A DNA stretch of 64,000 bases from Costus lasius (Eukaryota > Streptophyta > Magnoliopsida > Zingiberales > Costaceae), in contig CM050449.1 of assembly GCA_027563935.2 (NCBI GenBank), positions 44,924,507 to 44,988,506 of the forward strand. The letters run 5' to 3'. A program made the position numbers and the translations under genes. The notes beneath the pieces are model-generated. The model ran no database searches. It worked only from the letters and a program-made list of their open reading frames with translations, and had not been told where the DNA came from. Positions within the stretch are counted from its first letter, which is position 1; each line of letters opens with the position of its first letter. Of this stretch, positions 22,831 through 34,854 are shown in pieces.

Positions 22831-24477
22831 GATACAATCTAACACCTCATTGTAATTGGAAGGTGATAATGGTTGTCATTAGCCAAGTCATACACCGCAT
22901 TATTGGAATAGCAAGTGTGACACACTTGTCCAGTTTATATATATAGTAGCAAAGGGAATATGTTGCATAGAGAGTTTTGTGCTAGCTAGGAGAAGTTGAA
23001 TAATGTTATATTTCTTTCTACCTTGGTAACAACAATGTATTGCTAAATACCCTTGACTCACTATCATAATCTATTCAATGATTAAAACTACAAAAGTCAT
23101 ATGGAACATGTACGATCATTCATGCAGACACTTAAAATTATAGTTTAATTAGGTAGCCTTCGATCAAATTATGTATTAATTTGGGTCTATTTTGAATACT
23201 GATGATTGCAAATAGGAACAAGATCAATATTAATTGAATTGACACTTCATATGAATTGATATGTTTCTATAATGGGGCTAGGCACCAACTCTAAAACATA
23301 TGGATAAGAACATTGGGTCTTAGGCCAAATAAAAGTAAGGGGAGAGACACCCAAGTGCTTGGAGCGTGGTCTGGGGTACAAACTCTACCTTAATGGATGA
23401 CTATCATAGTAGAGAGGCTCTTGATAGTTGCATTGGGTGGCTAAGCTGGCGAGAGGTGCCAATTGGAGGCACCAAGTCAGAGAAATGGTTGATTTCATTA
23501 CTATAAGAAAAGTAGTAGTTTATAGGTATGATATGTGATGGGATGGATAGGAATAGGTGGAGGATCAGTTGGGGAGGGAGCAAATACTATGTGTTGTATC
23601 AGAGGTAGCATCCGCTGTGAAAGCAATAAGGTAGTAAAGGCAATGAGTGGGGAGGATGGGGACATGTCAGAGGAGCTCCATGAGATAGGCGACCAATATG
23701 GTAACCAGGGAAGGGGGAGAAGTACAAATAGAGTTTTAACATTAAAGTGATATAAAATTATGAAATTTACTTATTATTATAATTGAGAATTAGATTTAGA
23801 GTATTAATAGATTTAGCCATGTATATGGACTGAGTAGGCTTGGGTTATATACATAAACCCATTAGGTTATGAATAAAAAATCAATTGCAAATGGATTCTA
23901 TTGGGAACCTACATAAATTAGATTTAGGGCCAGTTTGGATTATGGGAGCTTATAGCTTATGCAGATTTGACTAGAGCTCATTGGATAAGTTTAAGACTGT
24001 TTGTATGAACTGCTTATAATTCACTAGATCATCAAAAGAGAATTGAAGCATACACCAATGAAACAATGGAATCATCCAACATTGCATTAAATAACTTTTT
24101 ATTCATCCCGCAAAATTCACCGATCAAAATGCCATCTCCCACACTTCTTTCATTTGATCCAAAGAAAGAGCATAATTCCACAGCATCGTACAAGTAATCG
24201 ACAGAAAGATACCAATGCATGAAAAGATTGGTTTATAAATTAATTTTGGAATGCCTGTTCTGGGTCCATTCGGCGGAGGTAGAGGTTGTTTTGGAGCTTT
24301 GGTGGAAGGATCGGCGATGAGTGCAATACCTGGATGGAGAGGTAGAAGAAGGGAGTTTGGAGCTTCGGCGGAAGGAGCTTTTGCATGGATCACCGAGGAG
24401 GCAGAGAGAGAAGATACGGAAGGAGCGTTGGCGGAAGAGGCGAGTTGATCGTCGAAGAGGCAGAGGGAGGGAGCTTC
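22831..24477. other. Unassigned decayed sequence
   Basis: No domain-bearing ORF. At 23932-23965 the text TTAGGGCCAGTTTGGATTATGGGAGCTTATAGC resembles (in pieces) the termini of plant DNA-transposon MITEs, but I found no inverted partner. From 24250 to 24477 the sequence is GGAG/GGCGGA-rich. Confidence 0.35.
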
Positions 24478-24830
24478 TGTTGGTGTTTATGCCCTGAGAC
24501 CTAGTTTTGGTCTATCTTCTATACTACTTGATACTGATATTTATTATATCATTCTGACATTGTCATTATCATTGTTTGTTTACATATGCGATTGTGTACT
24601 TACATGATAATGTCCCTGGAGACAGATTGGATCTATGCTCAAATGGTTGTCCCTAGTCAATGTAGCTTAGTGGATATGAGACAGCTATGGTATGTGAGAA
24701 ACTGATATATGGGTTGATTAGGCACAAGGTGCTAAAGCAGACATATGGGTATATCAGTGGTAAATATACTAGACCGACCCGCTGTTGTATCCCAACAAGT
24801 AGGTAAACAAAACTTATTTCTGAAGTCGCG
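24478..24830 (+). repeat. 5' part of a different copia-type LTR
   Basis: Starts TGTTGGTGTTTATGCCCTGAG, parallel to TGTTGGGGTATGCCCTTAAG of the main family. Later landmarks run in the same order: GTCCCTAGTCAATGTAG against GTCCTTAGTCGAGATA, GATATGAGACAGC against GAACATGAGACAGC, and ACTAGACCGACCC against ACTGGACAGACCC. The similarity fades after about 24790. It is a truncated LTR from another subfamily. Confidence 0.6.
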
Positions 24831-25189
24831 GCCAAAACTTATTGTATGGCGCACAGGGACTTGTCACCCCCTGATACGGCTCAAAAAACTTGTTGAGTTA
24901 CCACACTTATTGTTATCTCCGCAAGTGCACGGATACTCGAAGTAATAAAATAGATATCGAACCCACAGAGACCTTATTGTTAAGTACCAAATAATTATTT
25001 TCTTACTAGCTAAGCAAATCGAATATGATGCAAGTAAATAATAGAAAGAGTGTAAAGATAAACACAGAGATAAACTGGGACTAGGGTTTCATCCACTTTA
25101 ATTTTCATGACTAGACATAAATAAAAGGTCGTCAGACTAATCTTATCACGATAAAGACTTAATTTACTTCGTAAAGGGATTATCTCACT

Positions 25190-25420
25190 TTCGTGCAGAC
25201 AATCATGCAGGGATCCATCCTCGTTTTCGCGCAAGATCTATCACAACGCTAAAGATAAGTAAATCATCAATCAAAGAACTCAAAGATCACTTTCGTGCAT
25301 CTGAATTCTAAGTTGATTGTCTCAAGTGGAATCTCAAAGATCACGTTCGTGCATCCGAAACTCAACACAAGTTCTACTTATGGTTCTCCAACGTTCTGAT
25401 CCTCACTTTGGTGCAAGATC
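25190..25420 (-). repeat. Dispersed TCACTTTCGTGCA-type repeats
   Basis: Five variants of TCACTTTCGTGCA occur in about 230 bases, near 25193, 25218, 25289, 25341 and 25406, often followed by ATC or AGATC. They lie inside the Ty3-type LTR. Such short repeats are common in LTR U3 or R regions; function unknown. Confidence 0.6.
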
Positions 25421-26219
25421 TCCACGTTTGACACAATAACTCAACTATAGATTCAAATTATCTATCATGGCAATAAGATCACTAAAATCAAATAATTAAG
25501 AACTAACCTAATTTCTTATGGAAAGTTCCTAACGTGCAATTATAGGGTTCCAAGTTCTCAAGGAAGTCACCTTTTGGTCCTTATTGCGAGAACTCTAAAA
25601 CATGAATAATAACATCAATATATGGAGAATCAAAGCGCAATTATTCACATAAGTAAAATTATCATCATAAAACTATTCTGACGAAGATAAAAAGTTATAT
25701 AATCATTAAGAAATCAAAGGGGATTACACCCCATGTCCCAAATATGTTTAAGTTTGCATGGAAGAAGAAATACAACAAGCCATAGTATCAAAGTCTGAAA
25801 AATCAATGAAGAAGAGGGTTTAAGAAAATACACCATGACTGTAATATAAATTATAGCTGTATTTTGCAAAGGAAACTCACTATGAACAGTGCCGACACCC
25901 CTTTTTCCTTGATTTCTCCTTCAATTGATCTCCTTTCATTCAGAAACTTCTGGGGTGTTGTCTACTCCTCAAGCCAAAGCTTCAGTGTGAATTTCACGGC
26001 CGGAGGTGGCCACCACGCCTCTCGACGCGAGGACGAACCCTAAACGCCTCTCTGTGATTGCTCCCTTGATTCTGAATAAACATTGGTGCTTTCACCTCGT
26101 GTGTCTTGTCCTCTTTAGGACGAGTCCGTAGCATCCTTCGGATCTCAATTTAGACATTTGGATCAAAAGATATGGTCCGCGCAAGAATCGGGCCCGAAAA
26201 TGTCGCGCGTCTAGGTAGA

Positions 26220-26560
26220 AAATACGGCCGTGTTTTATTTTAGTTCTGTGAACCCTGAGTCAAAATTACAGCCCGTGAAACATATTACGGCTATGCCATA
26301 ATTTCAGTCGAGTTTTCTGGTCCAAAATCTCTAGCAAATACGACCCGTAAAATGGTTTACGGCAGTGCTGTAATTTCAGCAATTAACTCTGTTCTGAATG
26401 CACTTCAAAATACGGCAGTGTTAAGTTTTACGTTAGTGCCGTATTTTACACAAAAATCTTCTGTTCTGAAAATCCACCAAATTACGGTAGTGCTATGATA
26501 TTACGATAACATACGGAAATACAATACCGTAATATAGAATACAGCCCTACCGTATTTTGG
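26220..26560. repeat. Cluster of TACGG..CCGTA imperfect palindromes
   Basis: The motifs ATTACGG, TACGGCAGTGCTGTAATTT, TACGGCAGTG, GTGCCGTATTT, TTACGGTAGTG and ACCGTAATAT recur at least eight times in both orientations. Neighbouring copies can pair to form hairpins. The cluster is inside the Ty3-type LTR. Confidence 0.65.
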
Positions 26561-26811
26561 TTAGTTTCTCCGATTTGCTTGAAATTTGTCAGGTGATCTC
26601 TTCTTGATGATGGTAACTCTTCCATGTATTCGATTTTGCTTGAAAATGTATCAAAATAGTGCATTTTTATTTGAAAATCATCAAAAACCAAAATAGAAGT
26701 AGATTTTGCAATATTTGATAAATTTGACACAAAAATAAGCGAAAGAGCCTCAATTTAGCATGAAAAGATATATAAAATGACACGACATATACTATATATT
26801 TTGGAGTCATC

Positions 26812-27415
26812 AAAATACATAAGACTCAAACTTTGCTTGTCCCCAAGCAAAAATCAAAAATTGATTAAAAGATAAACTTTCTCATGCTCAATAAATTTCT
26901 ACAATACATTCATCACCAATGAAAAATTCCATCAATTGTTTCATAAAACTTCAAATAAACATATCATTCTTAGAACTCAACCCTCTAGATCCACAACTAA
27001 ATCAAATAAAACTTTGCAACTTGTATAATAAACAGAATTTTCAATCTCATGATTTCACCCAATTTCAGTTCAAATCTATCATGTTTTTATTTGTAGGAAT
27101 TAGGTTTCCAAGATCTTTTTCCACACGTATTTTTTTTATTCATTTTTTTCATGTATTTTGTTATTTTTGCATAGATGGCATGTACCCATTCAGATACACA
27201 CTTTTTATTTTGACTTCAACTCTTATCTTTGGTACCACTATCAATTTTGCATAGTGCCAAGTAGAGGAGTCATATTCTTTTTTTCTCTCATTATCTTTTG
27301 GACTTATAATTCAACCCATGTCTTAGGTACCACTATCAATTTTACAAAGTGCCAAGTAGGGGAGTCTCTCCCTGTTTTTATGGATCTTGGATTCTTCCTT
27401 CCCAACAAATAGCAA
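26812..27415 (-). repeat. 3' internal flank of the Ty3/gypsy relic
   Basis: In minus sense the region ends GCTTGGGGACAAGCAAAG before the LTR. Further upstream it holds two copies of a motif reading on the plus strand GGTACCACTATCAATTTTGC then AGTGCCAAGTAG and GGAGTC, starting at 27231 and 27326 (95-base spacing). These are features I associate with the non-coding 3' region of plant Tat-group elements. No coding sequence is visible. Confidence 0.5.
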
Positions 27416-29524
27416 AATAGACTAAACATCTACTAGGTTGATCAATTGATATCAATTCAGTAATCATACTCATATGCTCATTTTATTTAAAGGAGTAGTT
27501 TCACCTTTGGATCTTATTCCTCAAATAACACAGCTACTTAAAATTTCATGCATCAACCAATGTAAAATTTCAAAAGATAGATATGCATTGAAGAAATAAA
27601 TCTAACATGATAGGTTTCTTTCTACTCATGAATACAGGTTTATTCATCATCAAGGAAGATATTTATCAATGAAAATCTTTTTAAAAAAAAAATAGAATCA
27701 CACCATGTTCGATGGTAAAAAAAAAAAGGGGTTTTGGAATGCTCAGTTTTATCTTACATTGAGCTTCACCAATTTATGCTTCCACCAATACAATAAATTT
27801 GATAAAAATCTGTGTATGTACAATTCAATTTATTCCAACCTACAGGGGTTTATGGTCATTATAAAGTTTTATGGTCGTTACAAAGTTTCACTATGGACCA
27901 TGTAAAAAGAAATATTTGACTCCTTAACTGTTATGAGAAGAAAGATAGAATTTGTACATCTCAGCAAAACAAAAGGAGAGAAAAGTTCACCAATGCTCTA
28001 GTCTGTTGCTAACATTTGGATGTCTTTGGCGGATGTTGCCCGACTGTTACTCTTCCTCGCACCTGAAGTTAAAAAAAAAAAGAGTTTGAGGTGATAATTC
28101 TTTATTACGAATGACATGGTTATAAGTGAACGAATGCAGCAAAGACAGATTCTCCATCACAATTCTTGCCTGATATGGAGCTGCATGCAATCACTCTTTA
28201 AATTGAAAATAAAGAGAAGAAAAAATGTGGACTAGGGATTTGATTCCATCGTAAACTATACTTAGCATGAAGGAGAAGGAAAAAACAAGATTATCTCAAA
28301 ATAAGTTCTACTTACTTGGAGGCCTCGATATATCTTTCGATGTTATTTGGGGTCAATGAAACTTATCCAGCTTTCTTATAAAAAGATGATTTTGACGCCT
28401 GCAATTTGGTTCAGCTATAATTAATATTCTTATAGATATGTTAGAAGAATTTGCAAGCGTACTTAGCTAAAGTCAGATTACGAATAAAAAAAATATATAA
28501 AAATATTAATTGGAGAACTATCGAATGCCTTTGAGAGCAAAAGATTGGTGATATTGAAGTCTAAAGGAGGTGAAAATATAGGTTCCATACGCACATGTCA
28601 AGGTTAGGTCAAAATCAATTTTGACCATAAGTATAATCACGCATCAATAGACGCTAAAAATGGAGAAAATCTAGAAAGGGTAGGGATAGAGAGCCAACAC
28701 CAAAAAAAAATGCAAGAAATATTATCGATAAAGGAAAACACGCCTAAATAATTACAACGAATAAAATTCTCAGGAAATCAGAGTTGATTGCGACAGCTCT
28801 TCTCGATACAAATTTGGATGAAGTTTAAGTGCTGGTTATGACAAAAGTCAAGTCAAAATCGATTTTGATTCATAGAAACATATTAAAACCATGTCAAAGG
28901 GTCCTGCACATGCCAGGTTTCAAAAGGAAGGTGAATGCATTATGGAAAGAAATGCAAAGCAGCTGCCAAAATTTTTTTTAAAAAAAAGAATCAATTTTGA
29001 CATTTGGAAGCATAATCCAGATCAAAAAAATCTTGCGAAGGCGGTAAGTGTTTTTGAGTAGAATGAGACATGCAAAAGGAAGGAAAGAAATCATCCAGGA
29101 AATGGCTGAAAGCTCATGTAAGGAGGGAAAGTCGAATAAAATGACGACAAATAAGGCAATGCATTTGTGACAACAATAGAAAAAAGAAGTGGAAGGCAAA
29201 AAAAAATCTCAGCTAGTAAGGAAATGAGGGGGTGTTGGCTGCACAAAATAAATGAGCCTCAACGAAGAAATTGGAAAAGGAAAGTGGATGAGGGAAAAGA
29301 TGGCTGATAAAGGAAGAAATAAAATGCTTACCGCAATTAGTAAAAAATTCAAATGGATGAAGCACCAGCCATAAAGACGCTACAGCTGGTAAAAATGATT
29401 TTGGGGGATTGGCAGAGACTTATATAAAGAGGCTGAGAGGTGACTAAAAAAAGAAAAAAAAAAAAGAGAGAGATAGAGCGATTCAGATAGGCTGCTGCTA
29501 AGGTAAAAGAAAAGGGAGTATTTT
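27416..29524. other. AT-rich unassigned sequence with poly-A runs
   Basis: There is no ORF with recognisable motifs. Several runs of 9-11 A occur (27682, 27718, 28070, 28703, 28978). Possibly the decayed internal region of the Ty3/gypsy relic to the left. TTATGGTCATTATAAAG / TTATGGTCGTTACAAAG is a short tandem duplication at about 27850. Confidence 0.35.
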
Positions 29525-29758
29525 ACTTTACTGTTGTAGGAACCATGATGCACTTCTTGCATCATGTCCCCGAGTAATTAGGAATTTTATTTCAATGCTG
29601 TCACTTTACTGTTGTAGGAACCATGATGCACTTCTTGCATCATGTCCTCGAGTAATTAGGAATTTTATTTTGATATTGTCAATTTATTTGTAATAATCAT
29701 GGTGCGCTATTTGCATTATGTTCATCCTTGGTACTTAAAATTTGTAATTTGATAAAAA
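29525..29758 (+). repeat. 78-bp tandem repeat, three copies
   Basis: Units begin at 29525, 29603 and 29681. The first two are nearly identical and the third is diverged. Each of the first two contains ATGATGCACTTCTTGCATCAT, an exact 8-base inverted repeat with a five-base loop. Confidence 0.85.
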
Positions 29759-31974
29759 CAAAAGAAGAAAGGTGAAAGCTTAAAAAAAAAATAAAATAAA
29801 AAAAAGAAGAAGATGTTGCTGCAATGCTCTCGGAAAATGAATAAGAAGAAGATGCCGGGTCTAAAAAAAAAAAAGAGAGGATGAAGGAGAATCATGAGAA
29901 GGAGATAAAAGAGATACGTAGAAGCAGAAGAAGTAATTAGTAGCGTCGCGTAAAAAAAAAAAGGAAGAAAAGGGCTGGGAGGTTCGTAGAAGCTCCAGGA
30001 AGGATGAGGCTTTGGAAATAAAATAAAAGGAGAGAAGATGGGGAGGAATGACATGAGAGAATAAACAAAGATGCACATAAAAGAGAAGGGCAAGAGTGAA
30101 GAGTTCTCGGTGAACTTTGAAAAATAAAAAAAATAATAATAAGAAAAGGGAAAGGAAGAGGCTGTTTGAAATCGAAGGGAGAAAGACTTCTTCTCAGTAT
30201 CATGAACTATTAAAAAAATTTTTGCTGAGATGCGATTAAAATTTGGGAGGAGAGTAAAAAGAGATACGGAGGAGAACGACGTTGGTACGAGACTACTCTA
30301 TTGAAGAAGAGAAAGTAGCCATGATAAAAAAAAACAAAAAAAAAAAAAGGAAAAAGGAGAAGTAAGGCGAAAAGATAAATAAAACAAGAGGAGTTACATT
30401 AAAAAAAAGAGAGAGAGAATTTCGTCAGCCCTATGCTACTAAGGAAAAGAAGCGAAACCTAAAGAAATAAATTCATGCAAAGAAGAAAACGATGCTATGG
30501 GAAGGAAACTGTAAAAACTTCAACAACACTGAATGAATTACGAAGGAATTCTATACTGCTGCAAGTACGGGAGATACGGAATTACTTTCGCAAATCCTCA
30601 GTATATCCGTGGAAAATCTTATCAAAAATTACTGATGTGCTACAAAAAAGAGTATTGTCAAAAAATACTGCTGCGAGAAAGAAGTAGCGAAACTTCTGAA
30701 ATATGAAATTCTTGACAAAAGAGTCATCAAAGAAATGAAAGAACGGGAAAACTAGATGAAAAGCAAAATTATCGCAGTATTGAAAATACAAAGAAGAAAT
30801 CTTTATTTCGCTACGAGAAGAAGTTGGTAAAAAGAATTACATCGAACTCAACTAAAAGAAATTATTTGCGGAATCTCGTGGAAAAGAAATTGACGAGGAA
30901 ATACCTGTTAAAGTTCTCTGCTACTTTTGCCTTTGATCCAGGATCTGATTCACCGAAGAAAGAATCCGAAGCCTGATTATCATGGTATAATCAAGAACAC
31001 AGAATTCATAAAAAATATATGGAATCGGACAAGAATAAATAAATAAATTACCATAACTAATCTCTTGCCTCGACAAATAAAGAAGGGACAATTACGATTG
31101 ATCACACTCGGATTATTGAGTCTTCGATTAGGATCTGCTTCCTAATCTGTCTCTTGCAACTCTCAACGCCGCTCTCGCCGCCTATGAAAGAGTCGATCAG
31201 ATCCGGGTCCGATTATTATCAGATTGGGATTTTCTTTAGGATCCGCCACTACTCCTGGACAACAGAAGAATGGTCTATTTCCGTCGCCTCGCGCCATCTC
31301 GTTTCTTCAGCCTGAATGCCGCTGCCGAAAGCTGTCGCTGCCTAGAACAGTGCCGCGACAGGCTGACGATTGCTGCTGCTTCCAGCTATAAACCGAGTCA
31401 TCTCCTCTGCCAGCCCTAGCGCCATCTCTGCTTCAACCTCCTTCAACCTGGAACAGCGCCGTTACTGAGACTTGTCGTCGTTGACGGATATTATTGGTAG
31501 CTCCCCTTAAATCAGCTTCGCATCTACCAATCACCGGCGCCGCCTCCTTAGTAGTCGCCAATGCCATCCGCTTTGTACCCGTTAGCGAACGTCGCCAGTC
31601 CCCAATGAATCTGCCCTAGACCAGCTTCTCGGCGAATATAGAATGCCATCTCCTCTGTGGACGAGTTGCTGGGCCCACAGGCGACTCTTCACCCGAGCAC
31701 TTGTTACGTTGAGCCTTTCGACGAAATGGACCCGCGGCCGTCAGTCGGAGGGATCATCCGAGCTTCGCTCGTCGGCTGAGCGCAAAAAGGGGGAACTTTA
31801 CTCTCTGACCGAGAGTAATAAGATCAGAAATAAGGAGTCGACTCATTTGGCATAGTTAACTTATCCATAAGCATGTGGACTAAGTTTTGAGCCATTTAAT
31901 CCAAAGTTTAATAAACTGAACCAAAGTCAAACTTCATGTGCTCGTTCCAATTTGGCACGAATGATAGTAGTACT
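29759..31974. other. Purine-rich low-complexity tract, then unassigned sequence
   Basis: From 29759 to about 30470 the plus strand is strongly A/G-rich with many A-runs and GAGAGA stretches; antisense ORFs there are Phe/Ser-rich products of the composition. From about 31090 to 31830 GC content rises (GCCGCC and GCTGCCG-like pieces) with no recognisable protein. The segment abuts the Copia-C left target duplication at 31975. Confidence 0.4.
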
Positions 31975-31979
31975 TAAAT

Positions 31980-32213
31980 TGTTAGGGTATGCCCTTAAGG
32001 CTAATGTTTGAGGCCTTGGATTATTTACAATATCATGTATAAGGCAATTGTTGTTATTCAGATTGTTACATTATCTGCTGTTGTATGTATACTTCTGAGT
32101 AATGTCTCAATGATGTTCAGCTTAGCTGACATTCAGTGTTGTCCTTAGTCGAGATATCTCGGTGAACATGAGACAGCCGTGATATGATGGAGACTAATAT
32201 GTGTTCTAATCTT
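31980..32213 (+). repeat. Copia-C 5' LTR, first part
   Basis: Begins TGTTAGGGTATGCCCTTAAG and stops at CTAATCTT, where Ty3-E is inserted. It continues at 39518. Confidence 0.95.
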
Positions 32214-34016
32214 TGATGCAGGGTGGAGACACGAAATATGATACTAATTAAAGTCCGATTATTATTATTATTATTATTATTTAATTTTCAAAATAAAGTG
32301 TAAAATTCAGAAAACAGCTAGAAAATAGCAAATAGACTTTAGTGCTACAAAATATTATTTACGAGGAGTTGTCATGTCTTTCGGACTGATCCATTGTAGC
32401 TTCAGTTGGATCAACTCGTCCTCTCGCAGAGCAAAGTGAGTTCTTCCTCATGACGCCAAAGATCAAGATTTTGGTGGCGCCGATTGCTAAAAATACCTAC
32501 GCAAACAAACAGATTCAGATTAGCGAACAGAAAGTTGAGGCAGGAAATTCATGGAGATCAGAAACAGGGAACGCAAGGTTTGCGTCGTTCATCGACGCTC
32601 GAGCGTGGATTGCTCGTCGGAGTATTTGGAAGCAAGGAGGAGACGAGGCGGCGTCGGTATCGTCGGAACACCGACGGCTGGTGGTGGGGCGAGGCGAGGG
32701 TGGCAACGTAGGCGGAGGCGGGGACGCGCAGTTCAGCAGAACAGGGGAGACTGCAAAGAGTGGCGGCTGTTCGAACAGAACAGGGGAAGTTGGCGGGCAT
32801 AGCAGGGGAGGTCGCCGGTCGGCCGGTGATGGACCAAACCCAAACCTGCTATTACTGGAGGTTGGTATGGTTGGCGTGATGACGTGGCCGGAGTTTCGGG
32901 GCGGACGGTGGCCTGTCGGAGGAGAACGACGCTGAAAGGCGGAAGTTGGGCGAAATCAAGGCGAGAGCAGGGGATCGACAGGAATTTTCGATTCTGCTGA
33001 TCGGAGTGGCGGATGGATGGATCCTGTCGGCTGGATATTGCACAAGGGTAGGAACGGTGATAGCCAAAGTATTGTGGAGATCTGGCCGGGGGATCGCCGG
33101 CGGGGGGGTTGCAAAATCTCGAGATCTGGGCGAAGTTGCAGGCGAAACAGGGGACGTGTGGCGGAAGCTGAGCGTGACGGTGATTCTTCTGATTTCGGCG
33201 ATCGGAGAGGTGGATGGGCAGATCCCGGCGGCTGAAGCTTTGTCAGGGAAAGGAGGAGTGGTGGCCGGAGTTTCGTGGAGATCCGGCCGGTGGATCGTCG
33301 GTGGCGAGCTTTCGAAGTTTCGAAATTGGGTGTGGTTGTCGTGTGCGGGTGTTTGCAGTGAAGTGGAGAGTTTGAGGGAGAAGAGGAGATTAGAGGGAAA
33401 GGAGAAGAAGACTTGGTGACACATGCACCTAGAGAAGGGGGGAGGAAGACATCCGATAGAGGAAGAAAACTATTTCCATCAATTCATTCAAAAATTCTCT
33501 AGCGATTACAAGATGCATGCGGATACATATAGAGAAGCTTGGAGACTTGTTGCTGAACGTTGCAACTTCCATTCTTGAGCAGCAGCGAGACGTTGAGGCT
33601 TCCTTGTGAGGCGTTGACGATTCCTTGGTTGAAGATGATCGTTGACTGCAAGGGGACGTTGAAGAATTTCCTTTGTTGGCTGTAAGTGTACGTTGCTGTT
33701 TCCATCTTAAGCTTGCACGTTATTGGGGTTTTAATGTTTTGCTGGACAAGATATCCCATGATGAGTGTTGCCGTTGGATGAGATCCAAGATTTGATTAAA
33801 TCCTTTGTTTCCTCTTGTGCTCAATGTAGGTCTCGGTTGTGGATTTGTTATGCAGCAACTTGTTATTTGGAATGTGACTTGAGCTTCACTTGCTGTTATT
33901 TATTGAGCTAGCTTTTGATTAAGCATGCTAGCTTATTTGTGACCTCACGAGTCTTTGTCTATGGCACCTTTAGGCTCCACTTGTATCTTCGTGGCTTGTG
34001 GTTCCTGTCCGCATCA
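32214..34016 (-). repeat. Ty3-E 3' LTR, 1803 bp
   Basis: Plus-strand TGATGCAGGGTGG...CCTGTCCGCATCA. It contains an ATT microsatellite near 32258-32280 and a GC-rich part (32580-33420) with ~200-bp imperfect tandem repeats: GATTCTGCTGATCGG...GGATCCTGTCGGCTG near 32990-33033 resembles GATTCTTCTGATTTCGG...AGATCCCGGCGGCTG near 33182-33235. The right LTR lacks about 200 bases between those points. Confidence 0.93.
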
Positions 34017-34036
34017 TTCTCCCCGGGTGAAAAAAA
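34017..34036 (-). other. Polypurine tract of Ty3-E
   Basis: In element sense it reads TTTTTTTCACCCGGGGAGAA and abuts the TGATGCGG start of the 3' LTR. It is preceded by the exact palindrome ATTCTTCTCCGAAGAAT (34037-34053). The tract lies inside the open reading frame. Confidence 0.7.
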
Positions 34037-34854
34037 ATTCTTCTCCGAAGAATGGTTATTGCGGCAATGGAGAAGTTTTGGAGAGGCAAGAGCAAATTGT
34101 TCCTCTAGGATTTGAATCTTCAAATTGTTGTCAGCATCACAGCATATTGTCTTGTTGCTCTTTGTCCACGGTCCAAGCTGCATATCAATGGTACCTGCAT
34201 TGAATTCCCTTTCTCGACCATACTCATTAGTAAAGTTGTCATAGAAAATCATAGGATTTAGCAAAGAACAAGGAATGACAAAATCAATATATTCAACTTC
34301 AATAAGTGCAGAGTGCAAAGCATGTTTAAGTTCATTGTGTTTTGTTGGTTCCTAAGGTGGCTTAAGGGTGTGGGTAGAAGGACCTAATAGACAAGATTCA
34401 AGGATCATAGGGTCCTGGAAGAGATTTTCTAAGTTTAGGGGTTGACCTAAAGGTTGAGGATTAGGATCCAGGTCAAGCTCAAAAGGATCTGACTTAGGTT
34501 CCATGTGAGGTTCAAGAAGACCTATGGGTTTGGGTTCAACTGGATTTTTTGGCAAGTCATCTTTAGGTTTGCTAGAGGTAGTGCTAAGGTCAAGTTGAGA
34601 ACCTGTGGGTATGGGCCCTAAAATTGAAGGTAATGGTTCTATTTGACACTTAGGTTGAGACAAGTCTACAGTGGGCAACTCAGGGGTAGTTTGACTCTCA
34701 GACAAGTCAACTATGGGTTCTTTAGCTAGATTGCTAGACTCAAGTGGAGGACCTGTGGGTATGGGCCCTAAAATTGAAGGTTGAGGTATGGGTTCTACCT
34801 CATGGGTTGGTTCTTCATGTCTTATTTCTTCAAGTTCACTAGTTTCATCAAGAC

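Larger units (their letters stand above)
24885..26811 (-). repeat. Ty3/gypsy-type LTR (Tat/Athila-like), minus strand
   Basis: In minus sense it runs from about TGATGACTCC (26811) to a segment ending ...GGGTTCGATATC then ATCCGTGCACTTGCGG (24973-24912). The latter is typical of the 3' part of plant Tat/Athila-group LTRs. Just beyond lies a degraded match (24884-24866) to a tRNA-Asp-type PBS. Upstream in minus sense is GCTTGGGGACAAGCAAAG (26856-26839), a sequence commonly found just before such LTRs. TCACTTTCGTGCA-type repeats lie at 25190-25420 and TACGG/CCGTA palindromes at 26220-26560. Lineage is from remembered sequence features, not a search. Confidence 0.55.

Noticed and set aside
23930..23970. 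Possible MITE or DNA-transposon terminus (GGGCCAGTTTGGAT)
   Set aside because: No inverted partner or target duplication was found nearby.
24124..24393. Proline-rich minus-strand ORF as a possible captured host gene
   Set aside because: No recognisable domain, overlapping ORFs on both strands, and no splice or regulatory context.
29722..30203. Phe/Ser-rich minus-strand ORFs resembling membrane proteins
   Set aside because: Antisense of an A/G low-complexity tract; composition alone gives Phe, Ser and Leu.
32450..33424. Overlapping Gly/Arg-rich and Ser/Pro-rich ORFs on both strands in Ty3-E LTRs
   Set aside because: They result from the high GC content of the LTR, several frames are open at once, and the ~200-bp indel in the other LTR disrupts them.
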